Numbered from the stretch's first letter, positions 52,205 through 61,386 are shown. The stretch is DNA of 64,000 bases from Cytobacillus oceanisediminis (GCF_004366035.1 NZ_SOEE01000004.1:196007-260006); one strand, 5' to 3'. Notes: generated from the letters alone by a model not told the origin. Numbers and translations are program-made.

Positions 52205-53070
52205 TGAACATCCATCATGCTTTTCTTGGAAAGCTTCAAAAACGAAAGATTGCTGCAAAGACAAGGAAAAGAGGATTTCATTCAGGCTCCAGGCAATCCC
52301 ATAAATTCGGATCTTCCATGGAATTCTCTGATTTCAGGGCCTATCAGCCTGGTGACGATATTAGACAAATAGATTGGAATGTCTATGGCAGAACACAAAA
52401 ACATTATATCAAACGCTTCCTGGATGAGCAGGAGCTTTCTATTGCAGTTTACCTGGATGCAACGTCATCAATGACAAAAATCCAGCAGAAATGGGAATAT
52501 GCCAAAGCGCTGGCATCAGCTTTGAGCTTTATGGTGCTTTCAAGTGAAGACCGGCTTTTCTTTTCAGCTGTTTCTTCTGCAGGAGTACAGCCTATCAAGA
52601 GGAAAGGCTCTGTTTACAGCAGGCGAACGTTCATGGAAATCCAAAAAATTGAACCTGCAGCTCTGTCCACAAACTTTCTGGGCTGTCTGAAAGAAACTCT
52701 TTCTAAACATCAGCAGCTTGCGGTATTAATAGCGGATGGCTTTGAGCCTCTCCAGGAATGGGAAAACCTTTTTAGGAAGCTCAGGGGGTTAAAACAGGAG
52801 TTCTGGCTATTTCAGGTGCAGGCAGATGAAGAACTGACTCCTGCATATTCTGGAGATATAAAGTTGATTGATAGTGAGATAGGGACTGCAGTAAATGTCA
52901 GCATGAGCCCTTCCGTATTAGCTGAATATGAAAAGCGCCTAAAAGAACATAATGAACAGCTTGAGACTTTATGCAAACGGTATGGCGGCCAGTATATCTA
53001 TGCCCCGGAAACAAGAGATCTTCAGACCGTTCTTTTCAGGGATCTGTTTGCGAAGGGGCTGGTCAGGTGA
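52204..53070 (+). CDS. DUF58 domain protein (soluble)
   Basis: Conserved partner of MoxR ATPases, with a degenerate vWA-like fold. 288 residues and no membrane helix, so probably cytosolic, unlike the longer membrane-anchored DUF58 proteins such as YeaD. The family motif FGSSMEFSDFRAYQPGDD plus IRQIDWNVYGR is at about 35-63. A MIDAS-like YLDATSSM at 83-90 has Thr in place of the first Ser. The start overlaps the MoxR stop. The next gene follows 7 nt later. Confidence 0.92.
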   Translation: MNIHHAFLGKLQKRKIAAKTRKRGFHSGSRQSHKFGSSMEFSDFRAYQPGDDIRQIDWNVYGRTQKHYIKRFLDEQELSIAVYLDATSSMTKIQQKWEYAKALASALSFMVLSSEDRLFFSAVSSAGVQPIKRKGSVYSRRTFMEIQKIEPAALSTNFLGCLKETLSKHQQLAVLIADGFEPLQEWENLFRKLRGLKQEFWLFQVQADEELTPAYSGDIKLIDSEIGTAVNVSMSPSVLAEYEKRLKEHNEQLETLCKRYGGQYIYAPETRDLQTVLFRDLFAKGLVR

Positions 53071-53077
53071 GGACACA

Positions 53078-54850
53078 ATGCAATTTTTAAATCCTATCTA
53101 TTTTATATTAGCCATTTTCATAGGAGCAGTTATCCTATTTTATTTCTTTCGGAAGCAATACACGGAAAAGACCGTTTCATCCAATCTGCTCTGGGAGCAG
53201 GTGCTGAACGAATGGCAGGCTTCCCCTTGGCTGAAAAAGCTTCAGCAGAATCTATTATTTTGGCTGCAATTATTGGCTCTGATCTTATTGATGCTGGCCC
53301 TTGTGCGCCCATTTTGGCTTGAAGATTCTTTAAAAGGAGAACATTTAATCATCATTATAGACCCATCCGCCTCTATGTCGGCTGAACGCGGAGGAAAGAG
53401 CCGTTTTGAGATGGCAAAAGAGGAAATGCTTGAACTTGCCGGCAAGCTTAATGGTCAGCAGGTAACCTTGATTAAAGCAGGAGAGAAAAATGAGATCCTA
53501 TTAAGCCGTGAAGATGATCCAACTGCCATTCGCAGAACCATTGATGGGCTGAATCTTACTTATGAACATGAAAATATGGATAAAGCCCTCTTATTGGCAG
53601 GTTCCTTATCTTCTGGAAAAGACACAGCTCTTCATATTTTTTCAGATTCGGCTGTGAAGAATGATTTAATGGAGGATCTGGCTGGTTTATACACTGTTGT
53701 ACATAATATTGGAGAGGATGCAAGGAACGTCTCGCTCCAATCGTTTGGGACTGCTGCAGCTGGTGATGGAATCTCAGCCATTGCGGTGATAGAAAACCAG
53801 TCTGCCGGAAATATAGAAACAGGTTTTACCGTCCAATTTGAGAATGAAGTTTTGTTTGAACAAAATTTATCATTGAAAGCAAATGAACAAACAACCGTCC
53901 AAATTAAAAACCTGCCTGAAAAACCATATTATGAGGCATCCATCTCCATTAATGACGGCTACAGTGCAGATAATTTCGCAGCCTCTATTTACACAGACCC
54001 AAAACCAAAAGTTTACACAATGGGGGATGTAAATCCGTTTGCGGTGAAGGGTTTTCAAACCATAGGAGCCGAATTGCTGCAGACAGACCCAGCTGCTCTC
54101 AAAGGTTTTGAAATGAAGGGTGTGGTTGTAGCAGAAGGAAGCACATTATCGGAACTTCCTGAACTGCCAACGATCTTTTTTAACACAGGCAAGGAAAAAA
54201 CAATACTTAAAGAGGCAATTTCAGGGGATAAGGATCCTTTATTTGAATATGCAGACTTTGAGCGTGTGTATATCAGTTCCGCTTCCGCTGCATTGGAAGG
54301 GGAATGGGAGACTGTTTTAAAAAGTGGAGACATTCCCTTAATTCAGAGGGGAATGCAGAATGGTCTGCCAATTATTATTGTCAATTTCGATCTATCCGAC
54401 ACAGATTGGCCACTCCTGCCAGGTTTTCCAATCTTTTTGTATAACTCTTACCATTGGTTATCCCAGCAATCAGATTTCCTCGGATATTTCAGCGCCGGAG
54501 AAGAGAGATGGATAAATATTGGCACAGGAAATGGTGGCTGGGAGATTTTCAATAATAAAGACGAAAATCTTTACTCCCTTGATTTAAACAAAGAAAACTT
54601 TAAAGCTCCTGTGATTCCCGGAACTTACCAGGCGGTATCAGGAAATCAAATTTATTATTTTTCTGTCCTTCTGGATGAAAGGGAGAAAAATGCAGGAATA
54701 GGAGAATCTTTCACATTGAATGAAAAATCTTCTGAAAAAAACAGCATGATACAAAGGCCCAACGAAAGCCTCTGGTTCTGGCTGGCATTAATTGCTTTTA
54801 TACTGATTGCTATCGAATGGGAGGTATTTCGCCGTGGGCATCGAGGTTAA
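53078..54850 (+). CDS. BatA-like membrane vWA protein
   Basis: 590 residues from ATG 53078 (SD GGTGAGGA); an in-frame ATG at 52952 is inside the DUF58 gene. Two N-terminal helices (about 6-24 and 59-78) flank a basic loop, giving the aerotolerance-type BatA N-domain. The vWA domain begins at IIIIDPSASMS with an intact MIDAS D95-x-S97-x-S99. A region of unknown fold follows. A C-terminal helix (about 565-583) ends RRGHRG. The positive-inside rule puts the vWA domain outside the membrane. Likely a MoxR client; ligand unknown. It overlaps the next gene by 17 nt. Confidence 0.88.
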   Translation: MQFLNPIYFILAIFIGAVILFYFFRKQYTEKTVSSNLLWEQVLNEWQASPWLKKLQQNLLFWLQLLALILLMLALVRPFWLEDSLKGEHLIIIIDPSASMSAERGGKSRFEMAKEEMLELAGKLNGQQVTLIKAGEKNEILLSREDDPTAIRRTIDGLNLTYEHENMDKALLLAGSLSSGKDTALHIFSDSAVKNDLMEDLAGLYTVVHNIGEDARNVSLQSFGTAAAGDGISAIAVIENQSAGNIETGFTVQFENEVLFEQNLSLKANEQTTVQIKNLPEKPYYEASISINDGYSADNFAASIYTDPKPKVYTMGDVNPFAVKGFQTIGAELLQTDPAALKGFEMKGVVVAEGSTLSELPELPTIFFNTGKEKTILKEAISGDKDPLFEYADFERVYISSASAALEGEWETVLKSGDIPLIQRGMQNGLPIIIVNFDLSDTDWPLLPGFPIFLYNSYHWLSQQSDFLGYFSAGEERWINIGTGNGGWEIFNNKDENLYSLDLNKENFKAPVIPGTYQAVSGNQIYYFSVLLDEREKNAGIGESFTLNEKSSEKNSMIQRPNESLWFWLALIAFILIAIEWEVFRRGHRG

Positions 54851-57626
54851 ATATCCCTTCCTGTTTCTGCTCCTGATTCCTGCTGTCATTATGGTCTTTT
54901 TGTATATTCGAAATCACAGGGGAAAAGAAAATGGGAAATTTTTGATTGCGAGTCTAAGACTGGTCATTTTCTCATTGTTAATTTTTGCACTGACCGTCCC
55001 ACAGTTCCTCCTTCCGGTTAAGGGGCAGACCGTCGTATATCTGGCAGACCGCTCTGCAAGCATTGGTGCAGATGAGGAAGCACTAGCCTGGATAGAAAAC
55101 AGTTCCAGCCACAGGAAAAGTGAGGATCAATTTGCGGTGGCAGCCTTTGGCAAAAATGTAGTGCTTGAACAGAATTTGGGCAGGAACCGTGAAGCTGTTA
55201 CCGAATTTAACGGGAAAGCAGAGGATTCTCAATCGAATCTGGAAGCAGGCCTGCAATTTGCCGCTTCACTCATTCCGAGGGATTCCTCTGGCAGAATTGT
55301 CTTGATGTCGGACGGAAATGAAACAGCAGGCAAAAGCCTGGAGGCAGCCTCAGTTCTAAAGAATCGAAATATCGAGATTGACCATGTAATATTAAGAACA
55401 GCAGCAGGTGACGATGTATCAATTTCAGACTTAAAGATGCCCCCATCACTTTATTTAGGAGAAGAGGCTCCGATTACAATTGAAGTTACCAGTAATACTG
55501 CCAAAGAAGCTGATATCAGATTATCTGTAAATCATAAAGAGGTTTTAAAGAAAACCGTTCAAGTGAATGAAGGGAAAAATGTATATACCTTTACTCACAA
55601 AGCAGATACTGCAGGGTTAACGGTATATAAAGCAGAGATAGCTGCTGACCAGGATGCCTTCTCTGAAAACAATACACTCCACTCGGTTGTTAATGTTAAG
55701 GGAACCCCTAAGGTCCTGATCGTACAAGGGGAGGACGCGGGTGATATTGCGAATTTGTTAATAGGTTCAGGCCTCGAGACAGACACGGTTCTTCCAGAGA
55801 AGCTTCCAACCGTTCTCTCAGGGTATTTGCAATATCAGTCGATTATTTTTAATAATGTTCCTGCAACAGTTATCTCAGAGCACCAAATGACATTGATGGA
55901 GAAGGCAGTTAAGGAATTCGGCACCGGTTTTATTATGTTCGGCGGTGAAGAAAGCTTCGGGCTGGGGGGCTATTTTAAAACTCCGATTGAGAAATTGCTT
56001 CCGGTAGATATGGATATCAAGGGCAAAAAAGAAATGCCTTCCTTAGGCCTGGTATTAGTTATGGACCGCTCTGGAAGCATGGCCGGGAATAAAATTGAAT
56101 TGGCGAAAGAGGCGGCTGCCCGTTCAGTGGAACTGCTGCGTGAAGAAGATACACTCGGATTCATAGCATTTGATGACCGGCCATGGGAAATCCTTGAAAC
56201 CAAGCCTCTCAAGGATAAAAAGAAGGCAATTGAAAAAATCAGATCTATTACACCAGGCGGAGGGACAGAAATCTTTACTTCTCTGGAACAAGCCTACAGT
56301 GAGCTTGAAGAATTGCAGCTTCAGAGGAAGCATATTATTTTGCTGACAGATGGCCAATCTGCCACAAATGGGGACTATGAGCTTTTAATCGAAAGCGGGA
56401 AAGAAAAGAATATCACTCTATCAACTGTTGCACTTGGTCAGGATGCTGACAGGGGGCTGCTTGAAGATCTTGCGGGAATGGGGTCAGGGCGTTTTTATGA
56501 TGTTACTGACTCTTCCGTCATTCCAAGCATATTATCACGCGAAACCGTAATGGCTACGAGAACCTATATAGAAGACAATCCATTCTATCCTAGTGTTCAG
56601 CCCTACCCTGACTGGTCCTCACTCTTTGAAAAAGGTGTTCCAGAAATGAATGCCTATATAGCTGCTACGGCCAAGCCGCGAGCACAGGTACCGCTGTTAA
56701 GTGAAAAAGAAGATCCTGTACTTTCTGAATGGCAATACGGAATGGGGCGGGCAGCTGCCTTTACATCTGACTCCTCAGGCAAATGGTCAGGAGATTGGGC
56801 CCGCTGGGAAAAGTGGCCATCATTTATTAATCAGCTTGTCACTAAAACCCTGCCGCAATATGAAAGTGAACCATACAGGGTTGCTGTTGAGAATAAGGAT
56901 GGCAATACAGTGCTCAGCCTGGAGTCTGCAGCAAGCAAGTCTTTGCCGATTGAGGCATCCATTGTGTCGGAAACGGGCGAACAGATAGAAACCAATATTA
57001 GACTCACTGCTCCAGGTAAATATGAGGCGGCAATGCCGGAAAGTGCAGGAATGTATTTTTTAAATATTAAACAGACAGATCAAAATGGGAATATACAGGT
57101 TCATCAGACTGGTTTTACTATTCCCTATTCAGAAGAGTATTTGCAAAAGGGAACAAATAAAGAGCATTTGGAGTCACTCTCAAAAATGACTGGAGGCAAG
57201 GAGCTGGAAACTGGAGAAGAAGCTTTCCGGCCACTGAAAAAACCAGCCAGCACCAAACAGCCAATCAGCGAATGGCTGCTTCTCGCCGCATTCCTGATCT
57301 TTTTTTCAGAAATCGCTGTAAGGCGCTTTGGCTTAGCTGCTCTCACTGCGAGAATTTTGAAGAAAAACAGAAATAAAAAGGAAAAGCCTGAGGCGCCTAT
57401 GAAAATTCAAAACCTTAAAGCTTACAGGGAAAAACAATCTTCTTCCGTGCAGATGCCTGGTAAACTTCAAGCGGGAACTTCTGTAAAAGAAACAACGGAA
57501 AAAACAAAAGAAAAGAAAAAACCAAACCGGCCGAAGCCTGCAGCAGAATCCCCGCTGAAAGAAAGAGAAGAACGCATGAAAAGGCTGCTGGATGCGAAAA
57601 ATAGGAAAAATAGGAAAAATCAGTAA
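54834..57626 (+). CDS. Large membrane protein with two vWA domains and amidotransferase-like region
   Basis: 930 residues from GTG 54834, nine bases after GGGAGG; an upstream in-frame ATG at 54807 would lie further inside the previous gene. Helices at about 8-25 and 39-60 are followed by vWA 1 with MIDAS D72-R-S-A-S. Next come an Ig-like/beta region and an amidotransferase-like stretch (MFGGEESFGLGGY near 365-377). vWA 2 has MIDAS D411-R-S-G-S. A C-terminal beta region precedes a helix at about 812-830 and a Lys/Glu-rich cytoplasmic tail of about 100 residues. Both MIDAS sites face outward by prediction. The last codons are part of a 9-bp tandem repeat. Confidence 0.87.
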   Translation: MGIEVKYPFLFLLLIPAVIMVFLYIRNHRGKENGKFLIASLRLVIFSLLIFALTVPQFLLPVKGQTVVYLADRSASIGADEEALAWIENSSSHRKSEDQFAVAAFGKNVVLEQNLGRNREAVTEFNGKAEDSQSNLEAGLQFAASLIPRDSSGRIVLMSDGNETAGKSLEAASVLKNRNIEIDHVILRTAAGDDVSISDLKMPPSLYLGEEAPITIEVTSNTAKEADIRLSVNHKEVLKKTVQVNEGKNVYTFTHKADTAGLTVYKAEIAADQDAFSENNTLHSVVNVKGTPKVLIVQGEDAGDIANLLIGSGLETDTVLPEKLPTVLSGYLQYQSIIFNNVPATVISEHQMTLMEKAVKEFGTGFIMFGGEESFGLGGYFKTPIEKLLPVDMDIKGKKEMPSLGLVLVMDRSGSMAGNKIELAKEAAARSVELLREEDTLGFIAFDDRPWEILETKPLKDKKKAIEKIRSITPGGGTEIFTSLEQAYSELEELQLQRKHIILLTDGQSATNGDYELLIESGKEKNITLSTVALGQDADRGLLEDLAGMGSGRFYDVTDSSVIPSILSRETVMATRTYIEDNPFYPSVQPYPDWSSLFEKGVPEMNAYIAATAKPRAQVPLLSEKEDPVLSEWQYGMGRAAAFTSDSSGKWSGDWARWEKWPSFINQLVTKTLPQYESEPYRVAVENKDGNTVLSLESAASKSLPIEASIVSETGEQIETNIRLTAPGKYEAAMPESAGMYFLNIKQTDQNGNIQVHQTGFTIPYSEEYLQKGTNKEHLESLSKMTGGKELETGEEAFRPLKKPASTKQPISEWLLLAAFLIFFSEIAVRRFGLAALTARILKKNRNKKEKPEAPMKIQNLKAYREKQSSSVQMPGKLQAGTSVKETTEKTKEKKKPNRPKPAAESPLKEREERMKRLLDAKNRKNRKNQ

Positions 57627-57659
57627 AATCAGCAAAATCAGTAAAATCAGTAAAATCAG
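57595..57659 (+). repeat. Nine-bp tandem repeat across the stop codon of the last operon gene
   Basis: About seven units of period nine: first GGAAAAATA-type, then AGTAAAATC-type with one AGCAAAATC unit. The reading frame Lys-Asn-Arg/Gln repeats run into TAA at 57624-57626. Two more units downstream also place TAA in frame, and one has CAA. The array is prone to slippage or point changes that would alter the tail length. Confidence 0.9.
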
Positions 57660-57734
57660 ATTGGGTGCCAGCTTAATTTTTTCCTGAAGCTTTCATCCGG
57701 AAATAAGAATTGCCAATGCTGTAAAGGTATTTTC

Positions 57735-57763
57735 TTGACATGCTAAGAACTTCTATGTAAACT
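57735..57763 (+). promoter_or_regulatory. Candidate sigma-A promoter of ylxM-ffh
   Basis: Perfect TTGACA (57735-57740), 17-nt spacer and TAAACT (57758-57763). It lies between two TGTAAAGG octamers (57720 and 57769) that recur near the rpsP promoter. Confidence 0.65.
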
Positions 57764-57803
57764 TACTTTGTAAAGGCTTTTCACTTAACAAGGAGGGATA
57801 GGG

Positions 57804-58136
57804 ATGCTCGAAAAAACAACGAGGATGAACTACCTATATGATTTCTATCAATCGTTGTTAACTCCTAAGCAGAGAAGCTATATGTCCCTGTACTACCTGG
57901 ATGATTTTTCTCTTGGAGAGATTGCCGAGGAATATGATGTTAGCCGGCAAGCGGTATATGACAACATTAAAAGAACAGAAGCAATGCTTGAAGAGTATGA
58001 AGAAAAGCTATTATTATTTCATAAATTTCAAGAGCGCAGCAAGCTGATTGCAGAAATAAAAGTGATGCTTCAGGAAGGCTCACCTTCCCGAGAAGCATTG
58101 GAAGAAGCAGTGGCAGAGCTTGAGAAATTAGATTAG
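57804..58136 (+). CDS. ylxM: SRP-associated helix-turn-helix protein YlxM
   Basis: Small DNA-binding-like protein of the YlxM/p13 family. The Streptococcus homologue stimulates SRP GTPase activity. 110 residues. A sigma-4-like HTH lies in [20 protein letters not shown] and [16 protein letters not shown] (about 25-60), followed by a C-terminal helix. AAGGAGGGA precedes the ATG. It is 12 nt before ffh and cotranscribed. Confidence 0.94.
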   Translation: MLEKTTRMNYLYDFYQSLLTPKQRSYMSLYYLDDFSLGEIAEEYDVSRQAVYDNIKRTEAMLEEYEEKLLLFHKFQERSKLIAEIKVMLQEGSPSREALEEAVAELEKLD

Positions 58137-58148
58137 GAGGCGGCATAT

Positions 58149-59501
58149 ATGGCATTTGAAGGATTGGCCGACCGACTGCAAAATACAATTCAGAAAATCC
58201 GCGGAAAAGGCAAAATCAATGAAGCGGATGTAAAAGAAATGATGCGCGAAGTCCGTCTCGCCCTTTTGGAAGCGGACGTAAACTTCAAAGTGGTCAAAGA
58301 GTTTGTCAAAAAAGTCAGCGAACGTGCTGTCGGACAGGAAGTATTAAAGAGCCTGACCCCAGGACAGCAGGTCATTAAGGTTGTTAAAGAAGAATTAACG
58401 GAACTTATGGGCGGAGAGCAAAGCAAAATTGCTGTTTCCAATCGCCCCCCGACAGTCATTATGATGGTCGGTCTTCAGGGTGCCGGTAAAACGACTACAA
58501 CCGGAAAGCTTGCAAACCTGCTCCGCAAAAAGTATAACCGCAATCCGATGCTGGTTGCTGCAGATATTTACCGCCCTGCTGCGATTAAACAGCTCGAAAC
58601 ACTTGGCAAACAACTTAATATGCCCGTCTTCTCCCTTGGTGATCAAGTCAGCCCTGTTGAAATTGCAAAACAGGCAATCGCAAAGGCAAAAGAGGATCAT
58701 CATGATTATGTTCTGATCGATACAGCAGGAAGGCTGCATGTAGATGAAGCCTTAATGGATGAGCTAAAGCAAATCAAAGAGCTTTCCAATCCAGATGAAA
58801 TTTTCCTTGTTGTAGACGCCATGACTGGTCAAGATGCGGTGAATGTAGCGCAAAGCTTCAATGATCTGCTGGGTCTTACTGGAGTTGTCCTGACGAAGCT
58901 GGATGGCGATACTCGAGGCGGTGCGGCTCTATCCATTAGATCCGTAACAAACACGCCGATTAAATTCGTCGGTCTTGGCGAAAAACTGGATGCGCTTGAA
59001 GCGTTCCATCCAGAACGGATGGCGTCCCGTATATTAGGTATGGGAGATGTCCTATCCCTAATTGAAAAAGCACAGGCCAATGTGGATGAAGAAAAGGCAA
59101 AAGAGCTTGAGCAGAAGATGCGCACGGCTTCTTTCACATTCGATGATTTTTTGGATCAGCTTGGTCAGGTCCGCAGCATGGGACCGCTTGATGAACTGCT
59201 GAAAATGATGCCTGGTGCAAACAAAATCAAAGGCTTGAATAATATTCAAATCGACGAGAAGCAAATCACTCATGTTGAAGCGATTATTAAATCGATGACG
59301 AAGGAAGAGAAAATTCATCCTGAAATCATCAATGCAAGCCGCCGCAAACGGATTGCCAAGGGAAGCGGAAGAACCGTGCCTGAAGTTAACCGTCTGCTGA
59401 AGCAATTTGAAGACATGAAAAAGATGATGAAGCAAATGGCTGGCATGCAGCAAAAAGGCAAGAAAAAAGGCGGATTTAAGCTTCCTTTTAACCCTTTTTA
59501 A
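58149..59501 (+). CDS. ffh: Signal recognition particle protein Ffh
   Basis: SRP54 GTPase that binds signal sequences and scRNA and docks with FtsY. 450 residues. The N domain comes first, then the G domain with GLQGAGKTTTTGKLA (about 108), DTAGRLHVDEAL and TKLDGDTRGGAALS. The C-terminal methionine-rich M domain (about 300-450) contains SGRTVPEVNRLLKQFEDMK and MMKQMAGMQQKGKKKGG. TTAGGAGGCGG precedes the ATG. A hairpin TGTAAAG/CTTTACA follows before the rpsP promoter. Confidence 0.98.
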   Translation: MAFEGLADRLQNTIQKIRGKGKINEADVKEMMREVRLALLEADVNFKVVKEFVKKVSERAVGQEVLKSLTPGQQVIKVVKEELTELMGGEQSKIAVSNRPPTVIMMVGLQGAGKTTTTGKLANLLRKKYNRNPMLVAADIYRPAAIKQLETLGKQLNMPVFSLGDQVSPVEIAKQAIAKAKEDHHDYVLIDTAGRLHVDEALMDELKQIKELSNPDEIFLVVDAMTGQDAVNVAQSFNDLLGLTGVVLTKLDGDTRGGAALSIRSVTNTPIKFVGLGEKLDALEAFHPERMASRILGMGDVLSLIEKAQANVDEEKAKELEQKMRTASFTFDDFLDQLGQVRSMGPLDELLKMMPGANKIKGLNNIQIDEKQITHVEAIIKSMTKEEKIHPEIINASRRKRIAKGSGRTVPEVNRLLKQFEDMKKMMKQMAGMQQKGKKKGGFKLPFNPF

Positions 59502-59542
59502 GCTGTCAGCAAAGCTTTTCATAAGATGTAAAGAAAAAAACC

Positions 59543-59884
<342 letters not shown>

Positions 59885-59895
59885 TTCATTATAAG

Positions 59896-60126
59896 ATGAA
59901 AGAGCTTATCGAAACGATTGTTAAGCCCCTTGTTGATTTTCCGGAAGATGTTCAAGTGAATGTCCAAGAAGAGGATCAGCGCGTAACCTATCAGCTTTCC
60001 GTCAACAAGAATGACATGGGGAAAGTAATTGGGAAGCAAGGGCGCGTTGCGAAAGCAATACGGACCGTTGTCTATGCAGCAGGTTCATCAGAACAAAAGA
60101 AGATCTTTTTAGAGATCATCGAATAA
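59896..60126 (+). CDS. khpA: KH-domain RNA-binding protein KhpA
   Basis: Small RNA-binding protein (YlqC) that partners KhpB/EloR in Gram-positives and affects cell elongation in streptococci. 76 residues, a single KH fold with the GxxG loop in VIGKQGRVAKAIR. It is 11 nt after rpsP. SD is weak, so translation probably couples to rpsP. Unlike B. subtilis, a strong terminator follows. Confidence 0.94.
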   Translation: MKELIETIVKPLVDFPEDVQVNVQEEDQRVTYQLSVNKNDMGKVIGKQGRVAKAIRTVVYAAGSSEQKKIFLEIIE

Positions 60127-60153
60127 TTATCCTGCACTGAGCAGGGTATTACC

Positions 60154-60183
60154 AAAAAAGGAGGGGCTTCCCCTCCTTTTTTT
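60154..60183 (+). terminator. Intrinsic terminator of rpsP-khpA
   Basis: Perfect AAAAAAGGAGGGG / CCCCTCCTTTTTTT hairpin with CTT loop. A second small hairpin CCTGC-ACTGA-GCAGG (60131-60145) precedes it. It separates khpA from ylqD-rimM-trmD, which share an operon in B. subtilis. Confidence 0.94.
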
Positions 60184-60244
60184 ACAATCTAAAAAATCCT
60201 GCTGTTTGAACTTTATTGTCCTCTGTTAAAACTGTTTCATCTGC

Positions 60245-60343
60245 TGAGTTGATTGGAGCGGAGGGCATTTGATCCTCGATAATGCTGCCGCATTACCCTC
60301 ACTTCCCGCGAATAGCAAGTGATCCGTGCTGAAATCAACGGGC
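60245..60343 (+). repeat. Dispersed GTTGAT/ATCAAC repeat, copy D (shortest, 99 bp)
   Basis: Starts TGAGTTGATTGGAGCGGA, contains GATCCTCGATAATGCTGCCG and ends GAAATCAACGGGC. It keeps both termini of copy A but has lost most of the interior. It lies in the 339-bp khpA-ylqD gap after the terminator; no gene is seen there. Confidence 0.87.
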
Positions 60344-60408
60344 AGAATATATAAGTAACACAGCATTTCACGAGAAAAGTTAAAATATAGACATCGCCAA
60401 CTAAGAAT

Positions 60409-60439
60409 TTGACAGCAGTCAGTAAAGCAGTTTTTTAAT
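60409..60439 (+). promoter_or_regulatory. Weak candidate promoter for ylqD-rimM-trmD
   Basis: Perfect TTGACA (60409-60414) with TTTAAT at 60434-60439, spacer 19 nt. A promoter is needed here because khpA ends at a terminator, but the -10 is weak. Confidence 0.35.
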
Positions 60440-60465
60440 CGGATCAAATTTGGGAGGCGCTGTAC

Positions 60466-60852
60466 ATGCACATCATTCAATCGGTTACAGTTAAGCAGGT
60501 GCTTACAGAGAACAGCAAGAAAGAACTGCTGGAAGGCTATATGGCCAAAAAAAAACAGCTGCAGAAAGAAAGTGATCAGCTGAAGTTTGAACTGAAAAAA
60601 CAGGAAAAAACCAAAAAACTGCATCCGGCCAGTCTTAAAAAGCATTTTGAAAAGGAAATTCAAATGAGGCAGGAAAAAGTCCAGCTGCTCGATTTTCAAA
60701 TAGAACAATTACATATGCTACCATTAGGAAGCGAATTAAAAGAAAAAGAAGTCCAGGCGATTATTGAGGTTCAAAAGGGTACCCGATGGGAAGACATAGA
60801 AAAAGGGAAAACCATCATCATAAGAGATGGAATTGTTGATGAAATACGCTAG
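60466..60852 (+). CDS. ylqD: YlqD family protein of unknown function
   Basis: Conserved Bacillus protein without assigned function. 128 residues. The middle is a long charged helical/coiled-coil segment (about 15-85, very Lys/Glu/Gln rich). The C-terminal small beta domain has GTRWEDIEKGKTIIIRDGIVDEI, resembling a ribosome-associated RimM/OB-like end. GGGAGGCG precedes ATG. It is 12 nt before rimM, the same order as B. subtilis, which suggests a role near ribosome maturation (inference). Confidence 0.9.
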   Translation: MHIIQSVTVKQVLTENSKKELLEGYMAKKKQLQKESDQLKFELKKQEKTKKLHPASLKKHFEKEIQMRQEKVQLLDFQIEQLHMLPLGSELKEKEVQAIIEVQKGTRWEDIEKGKTIIIRDGIVDEIR

Positions 60853-60864
60853 AGGTGATAATAC

Positions 60865-61386
60865 ATGCAGAAATGGTTCAACGTAGGAAAAATCGTGAAC
60901 ACCCATGGCATAAAAGGGGAAGCAAGAGTCATTTCCAAAACAGACTTTGCAGAAGAAAGGTATAAGCCGGGAAATAAACTTTATTTGTTCATGCCTGACA
61001 CAAAAGGTGATCCAATTGAGCTGACAGTGAAAACTCACCGTACCCATAAATCATTCGATTTGCTTACCTTTGAAGGATACGAAAATATTAATGAGATTGA
61101 AAAAATGAAGGGCGGCATCCTTAAAATTTCAGAAGATCAGTTAGGCGATCTTGAAGAAGATGAATTTTACTACCATGAAATCATAGGGTGTACTGTTGAA
61201 ACGCTTGATGGAGCGGAAGTAGGTAAAATCAAGGAAATTCTATCTCCTGGAGCAAATGATGTATGGGTAATTAAAGCAAAAGGCGGGAAGGAAATACTGA
61301 TCCCGTATATTGAAGATGTTGTTAAGGAAGTTAATGTGGAAGACAAACTTGTGAAAATTAATGCGATAGAAGGATTGCTTTCATGA
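60865..61386 (+). CDS. rimM: 16S rRNA-processing protein RimM
   Basis: Assembly factor for the 30S head that binds S19. 173 residues. The N-terminal RimM domain has [18 protein letters not shown] and the C-terminal PRC-barrel contains [12 protein letters not shown] and [20 protein letters not shown] precedes the ATG. It overlaps trmD by four bases (ATGA). Confidence 0.97.
   Translation: MQKWFNVGKIVNTHGIKGEARVISKTDFAEERYKPGNKLYLFMPDTKGDPIELTVKTHRTHKSFDLLTFEGYENINEIEKMKGGILKISEDQLGDLEEDEFYYHEIIGCTVETLDGAEVGKIKEILSPGANDVWVIKAKGGKEILIPYIEDVVKEVNVEDKLVKINAIEGLLS

Noticed and set aside
57595-57659. CRISPR-like array
   Set aside because: Unit is 9 bp and contiguous with no spacers; it is a simple tandem repeat.
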